This document shows, in pieces, positions 1 to 7,998 of a stretch of 29,838 bases of DNA (position 1 is its first letter; each line of letters begins with the position of its first letter). The translations under genes were made by a program, and so were the position numbers. This stretch comes from JAVVUJ01 sp964582545 (lineage in GTDB: Bacteria > Bacillota > Clostridia > Peptostreptococcales > Anaerovoracaceae). Under the pieces are notes generated by a model. It worked only from the letters and a program-made list of their open reading frames with translations. It was not told where the DNA came from and searched no databases. The stretch spans positions 1 through 29,838 of the forward strand of contig CAZOSB010000028.1 in NCBI GenBank assembly GCA_964582545.1. The letters are read 5' to 3'.

Positions 1-16
1 TACCAAAGCTGATTGT

Positions 17-28
17 GGTACCTGTCCC
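17..28. repeat. GGTACCTGTCCC motif, possible REP-type element
   Basis: The 12-mer GGTACCTGTCCC (GGGACAGGTACC on the minus strand) lies 28 bases downstream of the glpK stop. From memory, GGGGACAGGTACC-like words occur in REP/RAYT-associated intergenic repeats of many bacteria. Only one arm is inside the window, and TACCAAAG occurs on both sides (1-8 and 57-64). No terminator is visible between glpK and the window edge. The assignment is tentative. Confidence 0.25.
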
Positions 29-55
29 TTTTGATATTTGACTGTGAATAGTAAC

Positions 56-1540
56 CTACCAAAGTAGAGCACATTTTACTGCTCTTTTCCAACCTTCTAA
101 ATATTCTTTTCTAAGGCTCTCCTCCATATCCGGCTGGAACCGTCTGTTTCCGCTACAATGTTTTAAAACATCTTCTTTATTTTTCCAGTATCCCACCGCC
201 AGACCTGCCAAGTACGCCGCTCCCAAAGATGTGGTTTCCACTGAATCCGGCCGTTCTACTGGGATATTGGTAATGTCCGACTGAAATTTCATCAGGAAAT
301 TATTGGAGCTTGCTCCCCCGTCCACCTTTAAAACCCTCATGGGAATCTTGCAATCCTCCTCCATAGCTTTGATGAGATCGTGAGTTTGATAGGCCAAGGA
401 TTCTATGGTAGCACGCACTACATGATTTCTGTTAGTTCCTCTGGACAATCCCAATATCATTCCACGGGCATAGGGGTTCCAATGGGGTGCCCCCAGCCCC
501 ACAAAAGCCGGCACCACGTAAACTCCATTGGTATCCAGCACTTCCATCGCCACCTTTTCCGATTGCGCAGCATCTTCAATCATGTGCAGTTCGTCCCGTA
601 GCCATTGAATGGCCGCCCCAGCTACAAACACCGAACCCTCCAAAGCGTAGGAAATCTTTTGATCCAGACCCCAAGCGATGGTGGTCAGAAGCCCATTGTT
701 TGAAAACACAGGCTGCTCACCCGTATTCATCAAAAGAAAGCATCCTGTACCATAGGTATTCTTAGCTTCTCCCGGGGCAAAACAAGCCTGCCCAAAGAGA
801 GCTGCCTGTTGATCCCCTGCCGCTCCAGAAATGGGTATTTCCCCTCCAAAGATGGTAGGATCTGTCATTCCGTAAAGATGGCTGGAGGGCAAAACCTGTG
901 GCAACAAAGAGGACGGTATTTCCAATTCCTTCAAGAGTTCTTCATCCCAAGTTAAGTCTTGAATGTGAAAGAGCATGGTTCGCGAAGCGTTGGAATAGTC
1001 AGTTACGTGAACCTTGCCTCCAGTAAGACGCCATATTAACCAAGTTTCCATGGTGCCAAAGCACAACTCACCCTTTTTTGCTTTTTCCCTAGCTCCACTA
1101 ACGTGATCCAATATCCATCTAATTTTGGTTGCTGAAAAGTATGCATCTATAATCAGCCCAGTCTTCTTCCGGACAGTCTCCTCCAAACCCCTCTCTTTTA
1201 AATCGTTACAGAAATCGGCTGTCCTCCTACACTGCCAAACGATGGCATTGTAAATGGGTTGGCCTGTAGCTTTATCCCAGATTACGGCAGTTTCCCGTTG
1301 ATTGGTAATGCCGATGGCTTCGATATTTTTATAGGTCAGATTGATTTTGTATAGAGCCTCCTGAGCAACACCAACCTGAACGGACCAGATTTCCATGGGA
1401 TCGTGTTCCACCCACCCCGACTGAGGGTAAATCTGTAAAAATTCCTTTTGGGCTACGCTTTTCACTTGCCCTTTTTTGTCATACAGAATACACCTACAAC
1501 TGGTGGTACCTTGATCCAAAGCCATGATATACTTTTCCAT
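56..1540 (-). CDS. glpK: Glycerol kinase
   Basis: This enzyme phosphorylates glycerol with ATP to sn-glycerol 3-phosphate in the cytoplasm, the entry step of glycerol use and a source of lipid backbone. The 494-residue length is typical. The FGGY-kinase fold shows as LDQGTTSCR (8-16) in the ATPase N-terminus, ITNQRETAV (78-86), SGAAGDQQAALFGQ (238-251), the TYGTGCF loop (262-268) and KVDGGASSNNFLM in the C-terminal half. The ATG is preceded by AAAGGA. In Bacillus and Enterococcus GlpK a histidine near residue 230-232, in a YHFYG-like loop, is phosphorylated by HPr; here the matching stretch reads TIFGG, so PTS control by that route looks absent (alignment by eye). It lies 69 bases after hemW with no clear promoter or terminator between. 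No glpF, glpD or glpP is beside it. Confidence 0.96.
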   Translation of the reverse strand: MEKYIMALDQGTTSCRCILYDKKGQVKSVAQKEFLQIYPQSGWVEHDPMEIWSVQVGVAQEALYKINLTYKNIEAIGITNQRETAVIWDKATGQPIYNAIVWQCRRTADFCNDLKERGLEETVRKKTGLIIDAYFSATKIRWILDHVSGAREKAKKGELCFGTMETWLIWRLTGGKVHVTDYSNASRTMLFHIQDLTWDEELLKELEIPSSLLPQVLPSSHLYGMTDPTIFGGEIPISGAAGDQQAALFGQACFAPGEAKNTYGTGCFLLMNTGEQPVFSNNGLLTTIAWGLDQKISYALEGSVFVAGAAIQWLRDELHMIEDAAQSEKVAMEVLDTNGVYVVPAFVGLGAPHWNPYARGMILGLSRGTNRNHVVRATIESLAYQTHDLIKAMEEDCKIPMRVLKVDGGASSNNFLMKFQSDITNIPVERPDSVETTSLGAAYLAGLAVGYWKNKEDVLKHCSGNRRFQPDMEESLRKEYLEGWKRAVKCALLW

Positions 1541-1609
1541 CCCCTACGTTCCTTTCTTTTTCAAAATCCAGACTCACCTACTTAGTTCCTTCCTTAACTC
1601 GCTGATTCG

Positions 1610-2758
1610 TTACACAAATACTGCCAAGGCTCTATTGGAAAAATCGATCCCCCTATGAGTAAGTTTCATCATTCCTTCAACGGTCACCTCAATATAACCC
1701 TCTGCTTTCAGTTCCTGAATTTGTTTCTCGTAAATCTCAAAGATAGAGCATTGAAATTGTTTTTCAAATTCTCTAACTGAAATACCTGACATCTTTCGCA
1801 TGCCGGTAAAGAGGTATTCCTCCATGGATTCTTTTTTTGTATTTTTATGAAACCACTCCGGTTTCATGGGATTTTCCATGTATTGCTTTAAGGATTTGCT
1901 GTTACTAAACCGACTCCCCCCCACAAACGAATGAGCACCTAAACCAAACCCCACATATTCCTCCAAAGACCAATACTTTAAGTTGTGACGGCATTGATAT
2001 CCCTCTTTTGCAGCATTGGAAATTTCATAGTGAACATAATCACTTCTTTGACTTTGCTCCACATTTTGTAATAACGCTATACCATCCCAATATTGCTTCC
2101 GATCTACCATATCCGAAACTTCCTGCCACAGACCCTTTTCAAAGTCATGAAAAAAAGAGGTTCCTTCCTCTAATTGTAGTCCATAAAAGGAAATGTGCTC
2201 CGGCTCAAGGAGGATGACTTTGGTTAATGTGTCCATCCAAATATCTGTCGTCATACCGGGAACTGCAAACATAAGATCTACGTTCACATTGTCAAATCCA
2301 GCTGTTCTTGCGTCCTGAAAGTTACGGTAAAAATCCTCCGCCTTGTGAATTCTTCCCATAAAATCCAATATTTTATTATTCAAGGACTGCACTCCCATGC
2401 TCATCCTGTTAATTCCTAAGCTTTGATAAAGTCTCATTTTATCCAGACTTAAAGTTCCGGGATTGGCCTCAATCGTAATCTCGCAGCCGCTACGAATCGT
2501 AAAACTATCTGCAACCGCCATCATGAGGTTTTGCACCTGCACCGGAGTGAGAAGGGAGGGAGTTCCTCCACCCATAAAGATAGAATCCACTTCATGGGAT
2601 CCTTTATATAAAATACCTTTTTCCTTTATTTCTAATATCAAACTTTTTAAGTAATTGTTTTTTAATTCTTGGCTTTGATCCTCATATGATAAAAAATCAC
2701 AATAATTGCACTTTTTCATACAAAATGGTATATGCAAATAAATGCCCAGACTTTTCAT
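1610..2758 (-). CDS. hemW: Radical SAM heme chaperone HemW
   Basis: HemW was long annotated as oxygen-independent coproporphyrinogen oxidase, but the family binds heme and delivers it to target proteins. The 382-residue protein carries the radical-SAM 4Fe-4S motif C13-x3-C17-x2-C20 just after the N-terminal strand, the GGGTPSLL glycine motif (63-70), and the family sequences MGVQSLNNKIL and FYGLQLEEGT. It starts directly at the radical-SAM domain and ends with the winged HemN_C domain, the layout of HemW rather than true HemN (about 450 residues). The ATG is preceded by AAGGAG at a rather long spacing of 12. The gene follows the hybrid kinase by 44 bases, so it probably shares that transcript. 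In Bacillus hemW follows lepA directly; here four signalling genes lie between them. Confidence 0.92.
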   Translation of the reverse strand: MKSLGIYLHIPFCMKKCNYCDFLSYEDQSQELKNNYLKSLILEIKEKGILYKGSHEVDSIFMGGGTPSLLTPVQVQNLMMAVADSFTIRSGCEITIEANPGTLSLDKMRLYQSLGINRMSMGVQSLNNKILDFMGRIHKAEDFYRNFQDARTAGFDNVNVDLMFAVPGMTTDIWMDTLTKVILLEPEHISFYGLQLEEGTSFFHDFEKGLWQEVSDMVDRKQYWDGIALLQNVEQSQRSDYVHYEISNAAKEGYQCRHNLKYWSLEEYVGFGLGAHSFVGGSRFSNSKSLKQYMENPMKPEWFHKNTKKESMEEYLFTGMRKMSGISVREFEKQFQCSIFEIYEKQIQELKAEGYIEVTVEGMMKLTHRGIDFSNRALAVFV

Positions 2759-2802
2759 AGTTAACGTTAGCTCCTTGTGGCGATAGTATGGTTTATATCA
2801 CC

Positions 2803-5418
2803 CTATTGGTTGCAAATTTGTTCTATTTCATCATAATCAAATAAATCTGCAGCGGTAATCAATTGCTGTAATTTATCCTGTTCTTCATCGCTTAAGAGAA
2901 CACCCTTCAACACATGTAAAACTTCTAAAATACTATCTAAATCAAAATTCTCCGCATGGGATCTAATGGCTTCAAAATATTTGTTTATTTCGTCCTGATT
3001 TATAGGTATCTTTTCACTCAAATAAATTTCATCCATTATTCCAAATTCCTGAAGGCTATCTACAAAAGCTTGATACATGGCTATCAGGTTTTCAAAATCT
3101 TTTTCAATAAAGATGAGATCTCCTCTTTTTCCTGCAAATTCATGGATCTTTGCTTGCTCTGATAATTCCATATTCTTTGCTGAGGCAGCCACCGATTTTA
3201 AAGCATGAACTTCAATAGTATAATTTTTTATGTCTTTTTCAGCAAACAATCGATGAAGCAATGGAATCTTTCTTTGACCATCCATATAAATACTTCTCAA
3301 AATCTCTTTATTGAGCATATCATGTTTCTCACTAATTGTAGTAGGCTCAATGTACTCTACACTTTCTTTCGGTAAATATGTATAAAGCACTCTGCTTAGC
3401 TCCTTAACCTCAATAGGTTTTGATAAAAATTCTGTAAATCCATATTCCAGATACATTTCTCGGGCACCGCTGATGGCATTGGCTGTCAAAGCGATTATCG
3501 GCACTTTTTTGTAGTATTGATCGTCAAAGTTTCTAATGATACCCGTAACCTCTACGCCATCCATAATCGGCATCATGTGGTCAATGAAAATCATATCGTA
3601 GGTATTATAACGAACCAAACTTAAGCAGTCCTCCGCACTTAAGGCCGTGGATACATTAATCTGATAGAGCTCCAATAAACCTTTGGCCACTATGAGATTC
3701 ACAGAATTATCATCCACCACCAAAACCTTGGCTTTTGGTGCGATAAAATTCAATAATGTTTCACCTTCTTCTCTGGTGGTTCTTGCAAAGCTTTCATTGT
3801 TTAAAATATTCGTAAAGTTTAGCACATAACATGGTCTGTGCATAAACTTTACCTTACCAAATATGGTGTGGCTTTCGTTCATACCGGTTACTACTGTAAC
3901 GATGGATTCCTGCGCGAACTGATTGATGTCCTCAGAAACCTGCAAATACAGTCTTCTTGGCAAAATAATATGGGTGAAATTTTCTTTTAGTTTAGATGAA
4001 AAATCTTGCAATCCTGTAGTAGCATAACACTCCACGCCCATATTTTCAAATGCCTTCTTTGAGTTTTTCCTTAGGATATCCCGTTCCTCTATGATGAGAA
4101 CCTTCTTTTTTTCTTTTTCATAAACTTCTACTAAACTCTTATCACTGCACACCTTTAAATCCACATAAAACCCAAAGGTGGTTCCCAACCCGTATTCGCT
4201 GTTGCACCAGATTTCTCCCTCCATCATATCCACCAATCTCTTGGAGATGGCCAATCCCAATCCGGTTCCTTCAACGGATCTGTTTCTCTTCGTATCCACC
4301 TGAGAAAATGAAGAAAACAGCTTGGATAGATCCTCCCTTTTAATACCCATGCCTGTATCAGATATCTTGGCATAGATGAGGACATGATCTTGATCTTGAT
4401 CTTCATATTCGTACCAAAGCTTCAGTTTTACATATCCCTCTTTTGTAAACTTTACAGCATTGGACAGGAGGTTTACCAACACTTGTCGCAACCTAACCTC
4501 ATCCCCCATAAGATCGTTGGGAAGTCCACTGTCTATATCGACTATAAAGTCAATATTTTTTTCTTCAATTTTAACAGCGATCATATTGACTACATCATTA
4601 ATCACCGATGATAACTGAAAGTTTATATTTACCAGTTCTAGTTTTCCAGCCTCAATTTTAGAAAAATCTAAAATATCATTGATGATTGACAATAATGTAT
4701 TGCATGCATTTTTTATGTTAATGGCGTTTTCTTTCACCCCTTCGTTTACATCGTCTCTTAGGATGAATTCCGTCATACCGGTGATGGCATTCATAGGAGT
4801 TCTTATCTCATGAGACATATTTGCCAAGAAGTCACTTTTAGCCCGATCCGCATCTATGGCCTCCAAACGCTTATCCTCCACAATCTTCAACAAGGTATTA
4901 GCATTCAAAGTCTTTGCATCATTGATATTTTTCAATCGATTGATGTTCAAAATCATAATTAAAAGTAAAGCCTGCCCGATGAACAGCGTAAGCAACTTAA
5001 TCACCATATCACCCGGATTCTTTACATATTGATATGCTAAATCAGGGAAAAAGACAATCAGCACAAAATACAGTATCGCTATGTATGCCCCCTCGACCAA
5101 ATTTAAACGCAAATCAAGATGTAAGGAGTTGATGCATACCATTGCCAAAAAGGTACCCTGAACCACCCCAATATCGCCCCAAATGTACCCATAAACGGTG
5201 GTTAGAACCAACATGAGCAATGCCAATGAATACTTTTGAAGGGTAGCATGTTCAAAAGTACCAAAGGTGATCATGGTGCTAATCATAATGGCAAACATAC
5301 AACTAACGGGTATTACCGCAGGATAAGCACGAATAAAGCTCAGTGCAATAAAATAAATGCAAAAAGCAATCGTAACGAAATACAATATTTTCCCTTCTTT
5401 ATTCACTTGTCGAATCAT
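2803..5418 (-). CDS. Membrane hybrid histidine kinase with pseudo-receiver, receiver and HPt domains
   Basis: An 871-residue phosphorelay sensor. Residues 1-160 hold about six hydrophobic helices with very short loops, so the input is probably within or at the membrane; no extracellular sensor domain is seen. Then come HisKA (SHEIRTPMN, phospho-acceptor His203), HATPase_c with N-box Asn320, G1 DTGMGI (354-359) and G2 GTGLGLA (384-390), a degenerate receiver (about 438-540, with no Asp at the acceptor position), a normal receiver (VLVVDD from 565, acceptor Asp613 in FIDHMMP, Lys in SKPIE), and an HPt domain (His738 in EVHALKS). A helical tail of about 70 residues follows. The start is supported by AAAGGAGA seven bases upstream. 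It sits in an operon with two separate receiver proteins, which are the likely phosphate outlets of the HPt. The signal sensed is unknown. Confidence 0.9.
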   Translation of the reverse strand: MIRQVNKEGKILYFVTIAFCIYFIALSFIRAYPAVIPVSCMFAIMISTMITFGTFEHATLQKYSLALLMLVLTTVYGYIWGDIGVVQGTFLAMVCINSLHLDLRLNLVEGAYIAILYFVLIVFFPDLAYQYVKNPGDMVIKLLTLFIGQALLLIMILNINRLKNINDAKTLNANTLLKIVEDKRLEAIDADRAKSDFLANMSHEIRTPMNAITGMTEFILRDDVNEGVKENAINIKNACNTLLSIINDILDFSKIEAGKLELVNINFQLSSVINDVVNMIAVKIEEKNIDFIVDIDSGLPNDLMGDEVRLRQVLVNLLSNAVKFTKEGYVKLKLWYEYEDQDQDHVLIYAKISDTGMGIKREDLSKLFSSFSQVDTKRNRSVEGTGLGLAISKRLVDMMEGEIWCNSEYGLGTTFGFYVDLKVCSDKSLVEVYEKEKKKVLIIEERDILRKNSKKAFENMGVECYATTGLQDFSSKLKENFTHIILPRRLYLQVSEDINQFAQESIVTVVTGMNESHTIFGKVKFMHRPCYVLNFTNILNNESFARTTREEGETLLNFIAPKAKVLVVDDNSVNLIVAKGLLELYQINVSTALSAEDCLSLVRYNTYDMIFIDHMMPIMDGVEVTGIIRNFDDQYYKKVPIIALTANAISGAREMYLEYGFTEFLSKPIEVKELSRVLYTYLPKESVEYIEPTTISEKHDMLNKEILRSIYMDGQRKIPLLHRLFAEKDIKNYTIEVHALKSVAASAKNMELSEQAKIHEFAGKRGDLIFIEKDFENLIAMYQAFVDSLQEFGIMDEIYLSEKIPINQDEINKYFEAIRSHAENFDLDSILEVLHVLKGVLLSDEEQDKLQQLITAADLFDYDEIEQICNQ

Positions 5419-5445
5419 ACCGGTCTCCTTTGAGGGATTTATAAT

Positions 5446-6384
5446 TTATTCCAACTCCAAATATTCTTCCTGCATTCCCGGCACGATTAAGTTTAATGCC
5501 TGATGCAAAACCTCTATGTTGGCAAAATAGGCTTCTTTCGCCTGGCCGTCATAATTTAAAATAAAAGGACCTCCGCTTTCCAACGATATTTTAATCTTTT
5601 GCCCGTCAGCTAACACTATTTTTTTACTTCTTTCTGGCAGCGTACCCTGCTTAAACGCTGAAAGATCCCCTGTTATGCCAAATATATTTTCAATTCTATA
5701 GAGCAATACATTCAGAATTCCATCGTCGATAAGCGCATCACCCCGTGGACAATAATATCCCCCATAGGAAAAATTGTTCATAATCGATACCACAGAGTAC
5801 TCTCCATTATAACTGACACCATCTACTTCAACGATATACTTTTCATACATGTTGGTTACAAGATTTTTTATAATTGGGAAAAAATAAGGCAAACGATGAT
5901 TCAGTACTCCCAAGTATTTCATGTAACCCCTGCCCATATCTCTGCCCACTCTGGCATCAAATCCACAACAAACCGCATTTGCCGCATAGTCATTATTTAC
6001 TTTTATTAAATCAATTTTAATCAGATCCCCTTCTATCAGTTCTCGTATGCTGTATAGTTGATTGGGATATCTGCTAAAAGCTTTTGCAAGATCATTGGAG
6101 GTACCCATGGGATAAAATGCCACCTCTACCTTGGAAAAATCCATAATCCCATTGATTACTTCATTTAATGTACCTAAGCCACCGCATGCATAAAATCGAA
6201 TCACTTCCGTACTAAAAAAATCACACATCTTTTTAACTAGATTGGTCGCATGACCGGAATACTCCGTAATGAAAGTAAAACATTCTTCGTGACGCTTACG
6301 AAATATGTTTTCAATGATATTCAAAGTATATATGGATTTATCCACAGTACCCGCGTTGGGGTTTATAATAAAAATATGTTTCAA
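5446..6384 (-). CDS. Diacylglycerol/lipid-kinase family protein with altered GGDGT motif
   Basis: Related to the DagK/YegS catalytic fold, which phosphorylates diacylglycerol or similar lipids with ATP at the membrane. I place the start at a TTG (6382-6384), preceded by GGGGGGTG at 6 bases; this gives 312 residues beginning MKHIFIINPNAG, exactly at the family's first strand. A longer ATG reading to 6420 would run back through the end of the preceding gene. The motifs NPNAG (8-12) and the C-terminal PRGDALIDDG are present. The nucleotide-binding GGDGT motif reads GGLGT (68-72), with Leu70 encoded by TTA instead of Asp, so catalysis is doubtful and a binding or regulatory role is possible. It is 19 bases downstream of the HD-GYP gene and 27 bases upstream of the hybrid kinase. 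Confidence 0.82.
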   Translation of the reverse strand: MKHIFIINPNAGTVDKSIYTLNIIENIFRKRHEECFTFITEYSGHATNLVKKMCDFFSTEVIRFYACGGLGTLNEVINGIMDFSKVEVAFYPMGTSNDLAKAFSRYPNQLYSIRELIEGDLIKIDLIKVNNDYAANAVCCGFDARVGRDMGRGYMKYLGVLNHRLPYFFPIIKNLVTNMYEKYIVEVDGVSYNGEYSVVSIMNNFSYGGYYCPRGDALIDDGILNVLLYRIENIFGITGDLSAFKQGTLPERSKKIVLADGQKIKISLESGGPFILNYDGQAKEAYFANIEVLHQALNLIVPGMQEEYLELE

Positions 6385-6403
6385 TAAAACACCCCCCAAA
6401 AGG

Positions 6404-7459
6404 CTACAGGTCATCCACAAGATATTCCATTAAAGCGCATTCAAATTCAGCTCCTACATCTAAAAAAGCATCTACAATACATTCCTCAAATGCGGTTCCT
6501 CTACCCTCCAGAATAATTTCTGTTGCTTTTTCATGAGAAAAGGCTTCCTTATAGGAGCGCTTTGAAGTGAGTGCATCATACACATCCGCTATGGCCATAA
6601 TTCTGGCGCAAAGCGGAATTTCCTCGCCCTTTAAACCATTGGGATAACCTGTGCCATCCCATTTTTCGTGATGGCTATAGGCCATGTCTCGAGCCGTATA
6701 CAGAAAACTTTCTGAACCTGTCTGATCTATGGCATGTTGCAAGGTATTGCCCCCCAAAATGGTATGCTGCTTCATATATTCCATCTCCGCCTCACTCAGG
6801 CGGGTGGTCTTTAATAAGGTTTCATCCTTGATGCCAACCTTTCCGATATCGTGTAAAGGAGCAGATCGTTTCATATCGTAAATTAAATTTTCATCTAATT
6901 CAAGTGGGAATAAGTTATCTTCAAACAATTTATTACTAAGAATCTCCAAATATTTACACGTTCGTTTTATATGCCCGCCTGTTTCCCCATCTCTACATTC
7001 CACCAAATCTGCAATGCTGATGGAAACGGCGTCTTGAAGCTCTTCGATCATCCTAGTTTTTTCTTTAATTAAACCTTCTAAATTTTTTCGGTATCCGTTA
7101 ATTTCAAAGTGTATTTTTATTCTGGACAACATGGTTTCTTCCACAAAAGGTTTATGTATAAAATCTACCACACCCACGGATAAAGCTCTGACCTCTGTTT
7201 CAGGATCTGTCAAAGCGGTTAGAAAAATAATAGGAGGTAACTGAAGTTCCTCTATTTTTTTTAATTTTTCAATCACTTCAAATCCATCCATATTGGGCAT
7301 ATTGATGTCAAGCAAAATCATGTCGCAGCTATTTTTCTCTAAAAATTTTAATGACTGAACACCGGAGGTAAGCATGGTTACTTTATACTCCGGCTCTAAA
7401 GCGGTCTTTGCAAGTTTCAAGTTCGTAATATTGTCATCCACGACCAAAATATGTTTCAT
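6404..7459 (-). CDS. Response regulator with HD-GYP phosphodiesterase domain
   Basis: A 351-residue two-domain protein. The receiver (1-120) has the acidic pair VVDDN, acceptor Asp51 in LLDINMP, the switch Thr in LTAL and Lys in HKPF. A coiled linker (about 125-147) leads to an HD-GYP domain with HD at 203-204 (LHDIGKVGI), the HHEKWDGTGYP motif (263-273) and RIMAIADVYDALTSKRSYK. HD-GYP proteins usually hydrolyse cyclic di-GMP; the metal-ligand His/Asp and GYP residues are all visible, so activity is likely. The ATG has AAAGGAG at 9 bases. It lies 42 bases after the single-domain receiver and before the lipid-kinase-like gene, in the same transcript. The likely phosphodonor is the hybrid kinase further downstream. 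No GGDEF protein is in this window. Confidence 0.92.
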   Translation of the reverse strand: MKHILVVDDNITNLKLAKTALEPEYKVTMLTSGVQSLKFLEKNSCDMILLDINMPNMDGFEVIEKLKKIEELQLPPIIFLTALTDPETEVRALSVGVVDFIHKPFVEETMLSRIKIHFEINGYRKNLEGLIKEKTRMIEELQDAVSISIADLVECRDGETGGHIKRTCKYLEILSNKLFEDNLFPLELDENLIYDMKRSAPLHDIGKVGIKDETLLKTTRLSEAEMEYMKQHTILGGNTLQHAIDQTGSESFLYTARDMAYSHHEKWDGTGYPNGLKGEEIPLCARIMAIADVYDALTSKRSYKEAFSHEKATEIILEGRGTAFEECIVDAFLDVGAEFECALMEYLVDDL

Positions 7460-7501
7460 TAAGATGGCTCCTTTAACTGATCCATTAATATTTAACTTGA
7501 T

Positions 7502-7885
7502 TTACTGTTGTATCGAACATAGCTTTTGAAAAATTCTCTTTAACAGTTCCTCTTGGGTATATGGCTTTATAATATAATCTACAACCCCATACTGTATACC
7601 CACCTTAATGCTGTGCTCAACACTTTCCTTATCATTAAAAGCGGTGACAAAAATAACGGGTATTTCCTCACAAAAGGGTTTCTTCCTAATTCGCTCTAAG
7701 GTTTCATATCCGTTCATGTAAGGCATATTGATATCCAGTAGAATTAAATCCACCTTATTCTTTTCCAAATATTTTAAAGCTTGAATGCCGGAAGTCACTG
7801 CAACGACGTAATAATTCGCCTTTAATGATTCCTTTGCAATATTGAGATTTACGACATTATCATCAATGACTAATATTTTTTTCAT
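7502..7885 (-). CDS. Single-domain CheY-like response regulator
   Basis: A stand-alone receiver of 127 residues without an output domain: acidic pair VIDDN (6-10), acceptor Asp51 in LLDINMP, Thr in FVTAF, Lys in IIKPY. Its first 70 residues closely match the receiver of the next gene (shared DDNxxNLxxAK, TSGxQxLKxLEKN, LLDINMPxMxG), so the two look like tandem duplicates. It is the first gene of the signalling operon behind the promoter at 7955-7983. AAAGGAG lies 12 bases from the ATG; an alternative upstream AGGAG serves an 8-codon mini-ORF whose TGA overlaps this start (see findings). The probable role is a phosphate shuttle or sink with the HPt of the hybrid kinase; the output is unknown. 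Confidence 0.9.
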   Translation of the reverse strand: MKKILVIDDNVVNLNIAKESLKANYYVVAVTSGIQALKYLEKNKVDLILLDINMPYMNGYETLERIRKKPFCEEIPVIFVTAFNDKESVEHSIKVGIQYGVVDYIIKPYTQEELLKRIFQKLCSIQQ

Positions 7886-7954
7886 GAATAACCCGCACTC
7901 CTTTTCATAAATCTCCTGCCCCTAACGAAAAGAAACAGTTCTAATTTTAATGAT

Positions 7955-7983
7955 ATTATATTATATATTTAAAGAAAATTCAA
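7955..7983 (-). promoter_or_regulatory. SigA-type promoter of the signalling operon
   Basis: On the minus strand TTGAAT (7983-7978), a 17-base spacer and TATAAT (7960-7955). A second overlapping TATAAT starts at 7965 and pairs with TTGATT (7987-7982) at 16 bases. The site lies in the AT-rich gap right after the lepA stop (7999), about 70 bases before the CheY-like gene. It should drive the receiver, HD-GYP, lipid-kinase-like, hybrid kinase and perhaps hemW/glpK genes. No terminator hairpin was seen between lepA and this promoter. Confidence 0.7.
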
Positions 7984-7998
7984 TCAAATATAGAAAAA

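Noticed and set aside
2745..2780. AGCTAACGTTAACT near-palindrome before hemW as an operator
   Set aside because: Short, inside the ribosome-site-to-start spacer of an operon gene, with no promoter near it; likely chance.
5446..6420. Longer ATG start (6420) for the lipid-kinase-like gene
   Set aside because: The extra 12 residues overlap the end of the HD-GYP gene and include the GGGGGGTG ribosome site; the TTG at 6384 begins exactly at the family's conserved N-terminus.
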